Shown: in pieces, positions 34,117-41,900 of the stretch
Position numbering within the stretch: position 1 is the first letter of the stretch
Layout of the letters: each line of letters starts with the position of its first letter
DNA from: Marinobacterium_E sp035458585
GTDB lineage: Bacteria; Pseudomonadota; Gammaproteobacteria; Pseudomonadales; Balneatricaceae
Assembly (NCBI GenBank): GCA_035458585.1
Contig: DATHZN010000044.1
Coordinates: 1-64,000 of the forward strand
Direction: 5' to 3'
Length of the DNA stretch: 64,000 bases
Made by a program: the position numbers and the translations under genes
Notes under the pieces: model-generated
Database searches by the model: none
What the model saw: only the letters and a program-made list of their open reading frames with translations
Told to the model about the DNA's origin: nothing

Positions 34117-34739
34117 GAGGCAAACTGATTACCCTTGAGGGTGGTGAGGGGGTTGGAAAATCAACCAATTTAGCTTTCATTCAGCACACCCTGGAGTCGG
34201 CCGGTATCGAGTTACTCGTCACGCGTGAACCGGGTGGCACTGAATTAGCCGAGAAAATACGGACACTGTTATTGGCTCCCAGTGAAGAGCCTGTCGCTGA
34301 GTTAACTGAACTGCTGCTGGTTTTTGCCGCCCGCGCTCAGCATGTTGAACAACGTATCAGGCCAGCGCTTGAACGGGGTGTTTGGGTTCTTTGTGACCGT
34401 TTTATTGACGCTACCTACGCCTATCAGGGTGGCGGAAGAGCGATGAGTCTTGAGGTGATTGCGCAACTTGAGCAGATGGTGCTGACTGATATGAAACCCG
34501 ATATGACGCTGCTGCTTGATCTGCCGGTAGAGTTGGGTATGGCCAGAGCACGCGCGCGCGCAGATTTAGATCGATTTGAACAGGAACAGATGGGATTTTT
34601 TGAGGCTGTTCGCGCCACCTATCTTGCCAGAGCAGCTGCCGAGCCGGCGCGTGTCGCAGTGATTGATGCTGCACCGGCCTTGGATGCGGTCCAACTCCAG
34701 ATAAAGAGGGCTTTGGGGCGCTTAGGGGTGAAACTCTGA
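34113..34739 (+). CDS. tmk: Thymidylate kinase
   Basis: Phosphorylates dTMP to dTDP for DNA synthesis. It has 208 residues. The P-loop is LEGGEGVGKSTNLAF (residues 8-22). TREPGGTELAEKIR is the DR-type substrate loop, followed by CDRFIDATYAYQGGGR near 92. The lid contains RARARADLDRFEQE. It is coupled upstream to mltG by ATGA and downstream to holB, where the TGA and ATG share a base (TGATG at 34737-34741). Confidence 0.96.
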   Translation: MRGKLITLEGGEGVGKSTNLAFIQHTLESAGIELLVTREPGGTELAEKIRTLLLAPSEEPVAELTELLLVFAARAQHVEQRIRPALERGVWVLCDRFIDATYAYQGGGRAMSLEVIAQLEQMVLTDMKPDMTLLLDLPVELGMARARARADLDRFEQEQMGFFEAVRATYLARAAAEPARVAVIDAAPALDAVQLQIKRALGRLGVKL

Positions 34740-35728
34740 TGGACCTGCTCCCCTGGCATCAACCCCTTTGGCAGCGTTTACACAAACAGCGTGACGAGGG
34801 TCGTCTGCCTCACGCTATGCTGTTCGCAGGGGCCAAGGGCATTGGCAAGCTAAGTTTTGCAGAAGCGCTCGGCACAACGCTACTGTGCAATCATCCATTG
34901 GCCGGCGAGGCGTGCGGTCAGTGTAAATCCTGTGATCTGGTGAAGGGCGGTAGTCATCCGGATCTGTTGCGTCTGACTCCGGACGAAGTCGGTAAGGTCA
35001 TTAAGGTCGATCAGGTGCGCGAGGTGATTGACCGTCTGCACGGAACAGCACAGCAGGGCGGTTATCGTGTTTTGATTGTACATCCGGCCGAAGAGATGAA
35101 CCTTGCGTCCGCTAATGCGCTCCTCAAAACGCTGGAGGAGCCGGGTGATGCAACGCTCATTATTCTGGTGGTCGATCAGCTAGGAAAGGTGATGCCGACA
35201 ATCAGGAGCCGCTGTCAGCGTATCGATTTTGCATCACCGGCAACGGCCGAGGCTGTTCGCTGGCTCGCGGATGAGACAGAGATAAGTGAAGAGGAGGCGG
35301 GAAAATTTCTCGCCCTTGCTCAGGGCGCTCCGCTTCTCGCCCGTGACTGGAAGTTATCCGGAGTTAAAGATCTGCGGGCAAAGTTTTTGAGTGGTTTAGC
35401 AGATCTCTTGAAGAACCGAGTGAGTCCGCTTGCACTGGCTGAGCAACTGCAGAAAGAGGATCTCGGTTTAATGCTCACCTGGTGGGGCACGCTGATGAGT
35501 GATATTGCGCATATGCAGCTCGCTGGCGCTCAGGGGCCGACGACTAACCTGGATATGGCAAAATTAGTCAGTGCTTTAGCGAAACGTGTAGAATCTAGTG
35601 CTATCTTTAAGCTTAACGATGAGATACATCATGAGCGCTCAGCGCTGCTCTATCATCAGAACCCCAATAAACAGTTGCTCCTAGAGAAGTTGTTTATGGA
35701 CTGGAAGAGTTTGACTCAAGCGGAATAA
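34739..35728 (+). CDS. holB: DNA polymerase III subunit delta'
   Basis: Clamp-loader subunit that couples ATP-driven opening of the beta clamp. It has 329 residues. The AAA+ core has the degenerate nucleotide loop FAGAKGIGKLSFAEAL near 30. The zinc module follows with four cysteines, CNHPLAGEACGQCKSC near 52-67. An arginine finger likely sits in PTIRSRCQRIDF near 160. It is coupled to tmk by a one-base overlap and is followed 3 bp later by pilZ, exactly as in Pseudomonas. Confidence 0.94.
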   Translation: MDLLPWHQPLWQRLHKQRDEGRLPHAMLFAGAKGIGKLSFAEALGTTLLCNHPLAGEACGQCKSCDLVKGGSHPDLLRLTPDEVGKVIKVDQVREVIDRLHGTAQQGGYRVLIVHPAEEMNLASANALLKTLEEPGDATLIILVVDQLGKVMPTIRSRCQRIDFASPATAEAVRWLADETEISEEEAGKFLALAQGAPLLARDWKLSGVKDLRAKFLSGLADLLKNRVSPLALAEQLQKEDLGLMLTWWGTLMSDIAHMQLAGAQGPTTNLDMAKLVSALAKRVESSAIFKLNDEIHHERSALLYHQNPNKQLLLEKLFMDWKSLTQAE

Positions 35729-35731
35729 CGT

Positions 35732-36082
35732 ATGGCCATTATGCCAAGGATCAGTCACGGGATACTCTCGTTGACTGTCAGTAGTAAGGAGGACCTCTAC
35801 CGCGCGTTCATGCCGTTTATTGGCAGCGGTGGACTGTTTATCCCGACAACGCGCTCCTACCAGCTGGGTGAGGAGGTGTTTATGCTACTGACGTTGATGG
35901 ACGAGCCGGATAAGATTCCAGTGGCGGGCAAGGTGGTCTGGGTAACGCCTAAGGGCGCCCAGGGCGGTAAAACGCCTGGTATAGGGATCCAGCTCTCCAA
36001 TGATGACGCCGCACTCGTCGGTAAAATTGAAACCTATCTGGCCGGTGCATTGAGTTCTGGTCGTCGAACCAACACACTCTGA
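35732..36082 (+). CDS. pilZ: Type IV pilus assembly protein PilZ
   Basis: A 116-residue member of the original PilZ group that lies between holB and tatD in Pseudomonas and is needed for type IV pilus assembly. Visible blocks are SHGILSLTVSSKEDLYRAFMPFIGSGGLFIPTTRSYQLG and PVAGKVVWVTPKGAQGG. It lacks the RxxxR and D/NxSxxG residues, so it should not bind c-di-GMP itself. In Pseudomonas and Xanthomonas such proteins bind PilB and FimX. A FimX-like protein is encoded in this window at 48992-51103. Confidence 0.92.
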   Translation: MAIMPRISHGILSLTVSSKEDLYRAFMPFIGSGGLFIPTTRSYQLGEEVFMLLTLMDEPDKIPVAGKVVWVTPKGAQGGKTPGIGIQLSNDDAALVGKIETYLAGALSSGRRTNTL

Positions 36083-36091
36083 TCTCCATTT

Positions 36092-36871
36092 ATGTATATC
36101 GACTCTCACTGTCATCTTGACAGGCTTGACCTATCTAAACACGAAAACTCACTAACAAACCTTTTGAATGATGCCCGTCAACGGGGCGTGCACAAGATGC
36201 TTTGCGTTGGTATTGATCTTAACCTCTATCCGGAAATGGTTGAGGCGATTGATGGTCAGCAGGATGTCTACGCTTCGGTTGGCATTCACCCCTGCCATGT
36301 TGTCGAAAGCCCTTGGGATGAGCAGCGCATTCGTCAAGCAGTCACCGAGAACAGCCGCGTAGTGGCGCTCGGGGAGACAGGACTGGATTTTTACTACACG
36401 GCCGAAACGAAAGAGCAACAGGTTGATAGCTTTGCCAACCACCTCAAGCTTGGTGCTGAGCTCGATATGCCCGTTATCATTCATACGCGGGATGCGCGTG
36501 AAGAGACGTTGCAGGTGATGGCGCAGTTCGCGAGTCCACAGAGTGCTGGCGTGATGCACTGTTTTACTGAGACACATGAGATGGCGATGCGCTCGATTGA
36601 GATGGGATTTATGGTCTCATTCTCAGGCATTATTACTTTCAAAAACGCCGCAGACCTTCGTGAAGTGGTGAAGGCGGTGCCGATGGAAAGCCTTCTTATC
36701 GAGACTGACTCTCCCTATCTTGCGCCAATACCTTATAGGGGTAAACCCAATCAACCAGGTTACGTGGCTGAGGTTGCGGCCTGTGTTGCAGAGCTCAAGG
36801 GTATATCAGTGGAAGAGGTCGCCGAGCGTACGGCCGACAACTTTCATCGCCTGTTCAAACGCGCTCAGTAG
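36092..36871 (+). CDS. TatD-family metal-dependent deoxyribonuclease (YcfH-like)
   Basis: A 259-residue TIM-barrel metallohydrolase. Metal ligands lie in YIDSHCHLDRLDL (residues 2-14), GETGLDFYY near 91, VIIHTRDAREE near 128, GVMHCFTE near 152 and IETDSPYLAPIPYRGKPNQP near 203. Its place after holB-pilZ matches E. coli YcfH rather than TatD itself. It probably acts as a 3'-5' DNase or editing enzyme. It is the last gene of the fabD-to-tatD run; a 509-bp gap follows. Confidence 0.93.
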   Translation: MYIDSHCHLDRLDLSKHENSLTNLLNDARQRGVHKMLCVGIDLNLYPEMVEAIDGQQDVYASVGIHPCHVVESPWDEQRIRQAVTENSRVVALGETGLDFYYTAETKEQQVDSFANHLKLGAELDMPVIIHTRDAREETLQVMAQFASPQSAGVMHCFTETHEMAMRSIEMGFMVSFSGIITFKNAADLREVVKAVPMESLLIETDSPYLAPIPYRGKPNQPGYVAEVAACVAELKGISVEEVAERTADNFHRLFKRAQ

Positions 36872-37089
36872 TTAGCCTGGCAGACTAACAGCAGTGAAGC
36901 TTGTCTGCCCCCTCATACCTTAGGTTAGAGTAGGCCACAACTTGACCCTCAATTTGGGGGCATGCTCGTTTGAATGATTCCACCTGTTTGCACGACATAG
37001 CCGAGTGTTGGCAGTGGATTTTTGGCACAGGGGGCGTAGTTCCATACTCTTAGAGGTGTTGCAAGTTGAACGGGTTCAATATACGATCA

Positions 37090-37112
37090 GCTATATCGTT
37101 ATAACATATAGC
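37090..37112. promoter_or_regulatory. AT-rich palindrome
   Basis: GCTATAT (37090-37096), 9-nt spacer CGTTATAAC, ATATAGC (37106-37112). It lies just upstream of the candidate small RNA and could be its operator or include its -10 region. Confidence 0.4.
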
Positions 37113-37220
37113 GATTAGTTTTCTAGCGAGCATAGGGCTGCCGTGAGACTTTCACTGCACCTTACCAGTGTTGTTCTCCCCGCAAGGGGCTTTTAGGGCG
37201 ATCGTTGATCGCCCTTTTTT
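37113..37220 (+). ncRNA. Candidate small RNA with tandem terminator hairpins
   Basis: After a 23-bp palindrome the sequence forms a chain of hairpins: CACTG/CAGTG (37153-37170), CCCC-GCAA-GGGG with CTTTT (37178-37194), then GGGCGATC-GTT-GATCGCCC with T6 (37196-37220). Stacked hairpins ending in a strong U-tract, in a gene-free gap well away from tatD, suggest a stand-alone RNA of about 100 nt. The promoter is not clear; TATACG at 37080-37085 is one choice. The alternative is a distal terminator for the fab-tatD operon. No known RNA family is recognised. Confidence 0.4.
37196..37220 (+). terminator. Intrinsic terminator
   Basis: GGGCGATC (37196-37203), loop GTT, GATCGCCC (37207-37214), followed by TTTTTT. 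A perfect 8-bp stem. Preceded by a smaller CCCC-GCAA-GGGG hairpin. Confidence 0.88.
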
Positions 37221-37380
37221 ATCGATAAGACTTATAAATCGACAGCACTGATTGGGTTCAGGCACATATTAGGGGTCGGTACCCTGATCTTGATAACCAG
37301 CGCATCTGAGGCTGTGACCCGTTTCAATCGAATGAGGGTTTCGGTTTGTGGCCACTGCTATTGGTCCGCTGCCTAAACAT

Positions 37381-38718
37381 TTATCCGTAAAGCGTCTCCA
37401 GAGAATCGCGCACTGTTGCGACAATCTGATCAATCTCTGCTGACTCGATCTTAAATGGCAGTCCGAACTGCAGTGTATCGCCGCCCCAGCGAACGTAAAG
37501 CCCACGCTTCCAGCATTCAATCGCCACTTCAAACGGGCGTAGCGTCGCGTCTCCCGCTTTAGCCTCCAGAGTAATACCGGCAGCGAAACCAAAGTTACGT
37601 ATGTCTACAATATGAGGAGCACCTTTGAGACTGTGAATCTTGGTCTCAAACTCGTGTGCTTTGGCGGCCACTCGTTCGATCAGTTGTTCAGACTCTAGGA
37701 TATCCAGTGTCGCCATTGCCGCAGCACAGGCGACGGGGTGACCAGAGTAGGTGAAACCATGGGGTAGTTCGACACTGTGTGGCGCTCCCCCTTTCGCCAT
37801 GAAAGCGTCATAGATCTCCTGACCCAAGAGCACCCCGCCAAGTGGAACGGCACCGTTGGTGACCTGTTTGGCGAAGGTAAGCATATCGGGTATGACACCG
37901 AATGCATCGGCACCCCAGCGTGCTCCCGAGCGGCCGAGTCCGGTTATGACCTCATCAAAAATCAATAGTATCTGGTGTTTGTCACAAATTGCGCGCAGCC
38001 GCTGCAGATAGCCTTTGGGTGGTACGATGACACCTGCAGAGCCTGAGAAGGGCTCGACAATAACGGCAGCGACGTTGGAGGCATCATGCAGGCCTAGCAG
38101 TTGCTCTAGCTCGTCAGCCAGGTCAGCACCCTCTTCGGGCATGCCTTTAGAAAAGGCCATATCCTTTCGCCAGGTATGGCTCAACAGGTCAGTCTCGATA
38201 CCCTGGCCCCAAAGCTTACGATTAGCAGGGATGCCGCCAAAACTGATGCCGCCCCAGCTCGCACCGTGATACCCCTTCTGTCGCGCCAATATCTTCGTTT
38301 TGGACGCCTGGCCGCACTGTCTCCAGTAGGCTCGAGCTATTTTGGTCGCTGTGTCGACTGCTTCGGAGCCTGAGTTGGTGAAACAGACTCGATTGAGCCC
38401 CTTGGGCGCAAGTTGAGTCATGCGTTCGGCAAGTTGGAATGCGAGTGGGTGACCAAACTGAAAGCCGGGTGCGTAGTCCAACTGGTTTAGCTGGCGGTAG
38501 ACGGCGTCAGCAATCTCTGGTCTGCTATGACCAGCACCGCAGGTCCACAGGCCTGACAGACTATCCAGTATCTGCCTGCCCTGAGCATCAATTAGATAAC
38601 TGTCCTTGGCGGCTGTGATAATGCGGGGATCCGCCTTAAATTGACGATTACCGGTGTAGGGCATCCAGTAACTGTCGAGTTGCTGTTGCGTCAGACCGGC
38701 CAATTCCGCTTGGTTCAT
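37381..38718 (-). CDS. Class III omega-amino acid--pyruvate aminotransferase
   Basis: A 445-residue PLP enzyme of the class III group, resembling beta-alanine/omega-amino acid:pyruvate transaminases. Features are MPYTGNRQFKADPRI near 19, GLWTCGAGHSRPEI, FTNSGSEAVDTATKIARAY near 115, and YHGASWGG. LLIFDEVITGLGRSG follows near 255, with the PLP Lys in FAKQVTNGAVPLGG near 288. HGFTYSGHPVACAAAMATLDIL comes after it. Likely substrates are beta-alanine, taurine-like or polyamine-derived amines. It is monocistronic, with no terminator seen downstream. Confidence 0.9.
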   Translation of the reverse strand: MNQAELAGLTQQQLDSYWMPYTGNRQFKADPRIITAAKDSYLIDAQGRQILDSLSGLWTCGAGHSRPEIADAVYRQLNQLDYAPGFQFGHPLAFQLAERMTQLAPKGLNRVCFTNSGSEAVDTATKIARAYWRQCGQASKTKILARQKGYHGASWGGISFGGIPANRKLWGQGIETDLLSHTWRKDMAFSKGMPEEGADLADELEQLLGLHDASNVAAVIVEPFSGSAGVIVPPKGYLQRLRAICDKHQILLIFDEVITGLGRSGARWGADAFGVIPDMLTFAKQVTNGAVPLGGVLLGQEIYDAFMAKGGAPHSVELPHGFTYSGHPVACAAAMATLDILESEQLIERVAAKAHEFETKIHSLKGAPHIVDIRNFGFAAGITLEAKAGDATLRPFEVAIECWKRGLYVRWGGDTLQFGLPFKIESAEIDQIVATVRDSLETLYG

Positions 38719-38831
38719 GATGGAGTCTCAAACTGCCTATATAGGCGGTCTAGAGTAGAATAAAACGCGGTAGGAGGCGAGTAGGAGGCGAGCGCGCTGC
38801 CAACGGCCAAGCAGCGCCATCTCAGTCTTAG

Positions 38832-39377
38832 CTAGTCGTCGAGGTCCGGGGTGATACTGACTAGCATTTTTCCAAGGTCTAGAAGGATGATAAGGACCTT
38901 GTTGTAATAGCAGACTCCCTGAACGAACCGGCGGGTCGACTCATCGTTAACGGCGCTAGGTGCTCTATCTACCTCGTTCTGCGGCAGGTTGATGACTTCG
39001 TCTACCGAGTCAACGACGAGGCCAATCACCTCATGCTCGTTCAGTTCGACCACGATCACTCGCGTCGCATCGTCTGCTTCAACTCGCGACAGGTGGAAGA
39101 GCGTCCGGGTGTCGATCACTGTCACCACGTTACCACGCAGATTCAGAATCCCAAGGATCGAGTGGTCTGAGCCGGGCACCGGTGTGATATCGCTGTAGCG
39201 CAACACCTCTTTGACCCGCATCACATCTATGCCATAGCGCTCGTTGTCCACCCGAAAGGTAGCCCACTGATGATAGATGACTTCCTCTTGCTGTGACTTG
39301 CGTTTGCGCTCATCCTCGTGACGCTGATGAACCGCCTGCATCATGCGCAGTTGTTCCGCAGCCGCTTCCAATCCCAT
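38832..39377 (-). CDS. CheW-like chemotaxis coupling protein
   Basis: A 181-residue CheW-domain protein. A polar helical N-terminal extension of about 40 residues (MGLEAAAEQLRMMQAVHQRH) precedes the CheW domain, from about 42 with HQWATFRVDNERYGIDVMRVKEVLRY, ILGILNLRGNVVTVIDTRTLF and GLVVDSVDEVINLP. I use the ATG at 39377, which has GAGGGT 7 nt upstream; the frame also opens at TTG 21 bases earlier. No other chemotaxis genes are adjacent, so it is an orphan coupling protein, possibly linking receptors to a remote CheA. Confidence 0.9.
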   Translation of the reverse strand: MGLEAAAEQLRMMQAVHQRHEDERKRKSQQEEVIYHQWATFRVDNERYGIDVMRVKEVLRYSDITPVPGSDHSILGILNLRGNVVTVIDTRTLFHLSRVEADDATRVIVVELNEHEVIGLVVDSVDEVINLPQNEVDRAPSAVNDESTRRFVQGVCYYNKVLIILLDLGKMLVSITPDLDD

Positions 39378-39478
39378 ATATGAACCCTCATTAACCAACA
39401 GTACGCCAAACTCAGGGCAGTTAGATTAGACCTAGTATAGAACCGAATTTCGGATTGCGCCTGTTCGAAAGAGTGCTA

Positions 39479-39829
39479 TTAAAGACAGTTATCGGGTTTG
39501 GGCAGGCCAGCAATTCGCGCAAGCCGCTTCGGAGGGCTACCTGTTCTCTCATTCGCGGGAAGCAATTGCATCAGATAGATGCTGCGTGCCTTCTCTTTAC
39601 CCAGATGCAAACCAATGTATTTAACAAGCGGGCGCATCGCCGGTGAGTGATCAAATTCCGCGTAAAACCGGCGAACAAGCTCGATTAACTCCCAATGAGC
39701 ATCGCTCAGTTCCAGTGACTCCTCCTGTGCCAAAGCCTCTGCAACGGCCTTGCTCCAATCTGTCAAGTTCGCCAGATAACCCTCTGGGTCTAGCGGCACG
39801 GGTTGCCCACCCACCCTTAGATAGGCCAT
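39479..39829 (-). CDS. tusE: Sulfur relay protein TusE/DsrC
   Basis: Terminal persulfide carrier of the tRNA 2-thiouridine relay; it takes sulfur from TusD and hands it to MnmA. It has 116 residues from the ATG at 39829, whose A is the last base of the tusB stop (TGATG). The DsrC signature is LDPEGYLANLTDWSKAVAEALA. The essential penultimate cysteine is present in PKPDNCL. The second Cys found in sulfite-reductase-linked DsrC is absent, so this is the TusE type. Confidence 0.93.
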   Translation of the reverse strand: MAYLRVGGQPVPLDPEGYLANLTDWSKAVAEALAQEESLELSDAHWELIELVRRFYAEFDHSPAMRPLVKYIGLHLGKEKARSIYLMQLLPANERTGSPPKRLARIAGLPKPDNCL

Positions 39830-40113
39830 CAGCACCAACTTACGGAGCGACTATGCACGACGGTGAGATCGACAAACCCATCATCATCAACCGATTGACC
39901 TCTTGGCTCTTTCAAACCGCGCGCCTCTAGATCGGCCGTCAAAACATAGAGGTCTACGCCCGATAGTTTTTCGGTGAAGTGTGCCGTGGACCAATAGACG
40001 CCGTCTTCAATTAGCAAGAGTGCGTCGCCCGATGTCATCGCGTCAAGACAATGCTGAAGAAGTTCGGTTTGATTGGGACCGCGATTCAGAATATGTAGGG
40101 TTGTATCAGACAT
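39829..40113 (-). CDS. tusB: Sulfur relay protein TusB/DsrH
   Basis: A 94-residue DsrH-family subunit of the TusBCD complex. It begins TTLHILNRGP and has the typical GDALLLIEDGVYWS block. It overlaps tusC by 8 bp and shares one base with tusE, so translation is coupled along the operon. Confidence 0.93.
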   Translation of the reverse strand: MSDTTLHILNRGPNQTELLQHCLDAMTSGDALLLIEDGVYWSTAHFTEKLSGVDLYVLTADLEARGLKEPRGQSVDDDGFVDLTVVHSRSVSWC

Positions 40114-40462
40114 TGATCACCATCTCATACGTGCGAATTAGTGCGCTTATTTGTCTGGTATCCAGAGACGTTACTGCCAAAGACAAACTGTCTAGAGTCA
40201 AACCGCGTTGTGCAAGACTGCGCTGGCAAACGAAGATTTTATCTACATCGTAGAGTGGCAGCGACTGCTGCATCGCCGAGAGGTTCTTCTGCGCAATGGT
40301 CTCAGGCTGGTGCTCGGGTAGCAGCTGGTAGCAGGCGTCGTCCAATAGCAGGAGAGCGACTGGCTGGTCAAAAAGAGCACAAGCGAGCGCCAGCTCTGTC
40401 GCTTCCCGTGCTGCAGCACTACCATAGGGAGATTGTCGGCTGATAATTAAAAATCGCTTCAT
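40106..40462 (-). CDS. tusC: Sulfur relay protein TusC/DsrF
   Basis: A 118-residue DsrE/F-fold subunit of TusBCD. ISRQSPYGSAAAREATELALACALFDQPVALLLLDDACYQL is at the N-terminus, and a conserved Cys lies in IFVCQRSLAQRGL near 80. It overlaps tusD by 4 bp and tusB by 8 bp. Confidence 0.93.
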   Translation of the reverse strand: MKRFLIISRQSPYGSAAAREATELALACALFDQPVALLLLDDACYQLLPEHQPETIAQKNLSAMQQSLPLYDVDKIFVCQRSLAQRGLTLDSLSLAVTSLDTRQISALIRTYEMVINV

Positions 40463-40857
40463 CCACCCCCCCCGAACGTGACCAGTCTGTCAGACTGTGT
40501 AGCGGCCGCTATTAACTGGCCAAGGCCCGATAGCTCGACGGCCTGGAGCAAGTTTTCGCCCTCGATACCGTAGCGCGCTGTCTCGTCCTGATTGACGATG
40601 CCTCTGCGAATTGCTGCTGCAATACAGACTACCGCATCCAGGCTGTTGTCGCTGACGAGGTGCTGCCACTCTTGAGGCAGGTTTGTCTCATCCTGGGGCG
40701 CAAGCGTCAGACGGTTAGCGCTGTGTACGCCGGAACGATAGAAAAAAATCCGTTCAATAGTGTGTCCTTTTTTCAACAGAGCGCGGGCAAATCGCAGGGC
40801 AGTAGCGCTACTTTGGCTGTCGATCGGTGCGGACTGGATGAGTAACGTAAATTTCAT
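40459..40857 (-). CDS. tusD: Sulfur relay protein TusD/DsrE
   Basis: First gene of the tusDCBE operon. The 132-residue catalytic subunit accepts persulfide sulfur from TusA on its cysteine (DAVVCIAAAIRRGI, near residue 78) and passes it to TusE. The N-terminus, SAPIDSQSSATALRFARALLKKGH, and IERIFFYRSGV are typical. The bax-inhibitor-like gene upstream is separated by an intrinsic terminator, so tus transcription probably begins within 40858-40893. Confidence 0.94.
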   Translation of the reverse strand: MKFTLLIQSAPIDSQSSATALRFARALLKKGHTIERIFFYRSGVHSANRLTLAPQDETNLPQEWQHLVSDNSLDAVVCIAAAIRRGIVNQDETARYGIEGENLLQAVELSGLGQLIAAATQSDRLVTFGGGG

Positions 40858-40893
40858 AGATCAATATTATCAAAGGGTGTCATGAAACTGCAT

Positions 40894-40921
40894 AAAAAAT
40901 CCCCGCGCTAGGCGGGGATTT
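40894..40921 (-). terminator. Intrinsic terminator after the Bax inhibitor-1 gene
   Basis: On the minus strand AAATCCCCGC pairs with GCGGGGATTT around a short loop and is followed by TTTT. The A-run on the other side makes it workable in both directions, but only the minus-strand gene ends here. Confidence 0.85.
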
Positions 40922-40939
40922 CGAAGGCTCTTCAAAAGC

Positions 40940-41620
40940 TTAGTCGTTGTTGAATGCGCCCAACAGGCTAAGCAGGTGTACAAACAGGTTGTAGATGCTC
41001 AGGTAGAGACCCACAGTCGCCATAATGTAGTTGGTGTAGGTGCCGTTGATAATCTGGCTTGTGTCATACAGCAGGAAACCGACCATCAGCACAACCACCG
41101 CTGCTGAGAACGCCAACTGCAGTCCGGAGATATTGACGCCAAATAGAGGCAAGACGAACAGTGCCAGCATCGCTACCAGCAGTACCATGGAGCCTGCCGC
41201 TAAGAAGCCTCCCATGAAACTAAAGTCTTTACGGCTACTCATGACGTAGGCTGTCAGACCAAAGAAGGTGAAAGCTGTCATGCCTAGAGCTGTCATAACG
41301 ACCTGCCCGCCATTAGGCACTGCGAGATAGTGGTTGATGATAGGTCCGATGCCAAACCCCATAAGACCTGTAAACAGGAAGGTCAGTGGAAGGGCGGCGG
41401 CGGTATTCTGCTTTTTGTTGATTACAAACAGCAGAACGAAGCTGACAAGTACACTGCCGAGATAGACCAAAAACGGCGGGTTGATCGCCATTGAAACACC
41501 GGCCATCAGGGTACTGAAGACCATTGTCATCGCCAACAACGTATAGGTGTTGCGAATCATCTTGTTGGTATCGCGTGCAGATGCCTGTGTAGCAGGTGTC
41601 ACGTGATTGTAGGTTGCCAT
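40940..41620 (-). CDS. Bax inhibitor-1/YccA-family membrane protein
   Basis: A 226-residue inner-membrane protein with seven hydrophobic helices, of the UPF0005 (BI-1) family. The end block ALFVLPLFGVNISGLQLAFSAAVVVLMVGFLLYDTSQIINGTYTNYIMATVGLYLSIYNLFVHLLSLLGAF carries the conserved Asp of the proposed calcium/proton channel gate. E. coli YccA, which limits FtsH protease, lies next to tusE; here it lies next to the tus operon too. The role in this organism is inferred. Confidence 0.92.
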   Translation of the reverse strand: MATYNHVTPATQASARDTNKMIRNTYTLLAMTMVFSTLMAGVSMAINPPFLVYLGSVLVSFVLLFVINKKQNTAAALPLTFLFTGLMGFGIGPIINHYLAVPNGGQVVMTALGMTAFTFFGLTAYVMSSRKDFSFMGGFLAAGSMVLLVAMLALFVLPLFGVNISGLQLAFSAAVVVLMVGFLLYDTSQIINGTYTNYIMATVGLYLSIYNLFVHLLSLLGAFNND

Positions 41621-41826
41621 ACTTACCTCTGAATCTTGCTTGGGTTGATGCGGTTGATTGGGTCATTGTCTCTGAACTTAGAAACAACGCCTCTCCATTC
41701 CCCTTATATTGGGCATTTGGAGCGGAATTTCAAGTTAAAACGACTGTCGCGCCTTAGTCTGACATCCACCTTAAAGCTGTGGACGATCGAAGGAGTTTAA
41801 AAGGCCGTATTTTCGAGCGAATACGG

Positions 41827-41854
41827 TGTAACCATCGATCGATCTGGCTACAAT
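41827..41854 (+). promoter_or_regulatory. Possible promoter of the M16C peptidase gene
   Basis: TGTAAC (41827-41832) and TACAAT (41849-41854), 16 bp apart, lie 47 bp before the start codon. A palindrome CCGTATT/AATACGG (41805-41826) lies directly upstream and could be an operator. Confidence 0.35.
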
Positions 41855-41900
41855 GTAGCGCTACTGAATAACATGAAGATAGATAAAGGATAGAGATTTA

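Larger units (their letters stand above)
36872..37380. other. 509-bp gene-free gap with RNA structures
   Basis: This gap lies between the convergent tatD-family gene and the aminotransferase and holds no credible coding frame. A GTTAG/CTAAC hairpin follows the tatD-family stop. A 23-bp palindrome sits at 37090-37112 and a probable small RNA with tandem terminators at about 37113-37220; both are listed separately. I see nothing in 37230-37380. Confidence 0.5.

Noticed and set aside
38762..38792. Tandem GTAGGAGGCGA repeat upstream of the aminotransferase
   Set aside because: Only two short copies, with no structure or coding meaning. Probably a local duplication.
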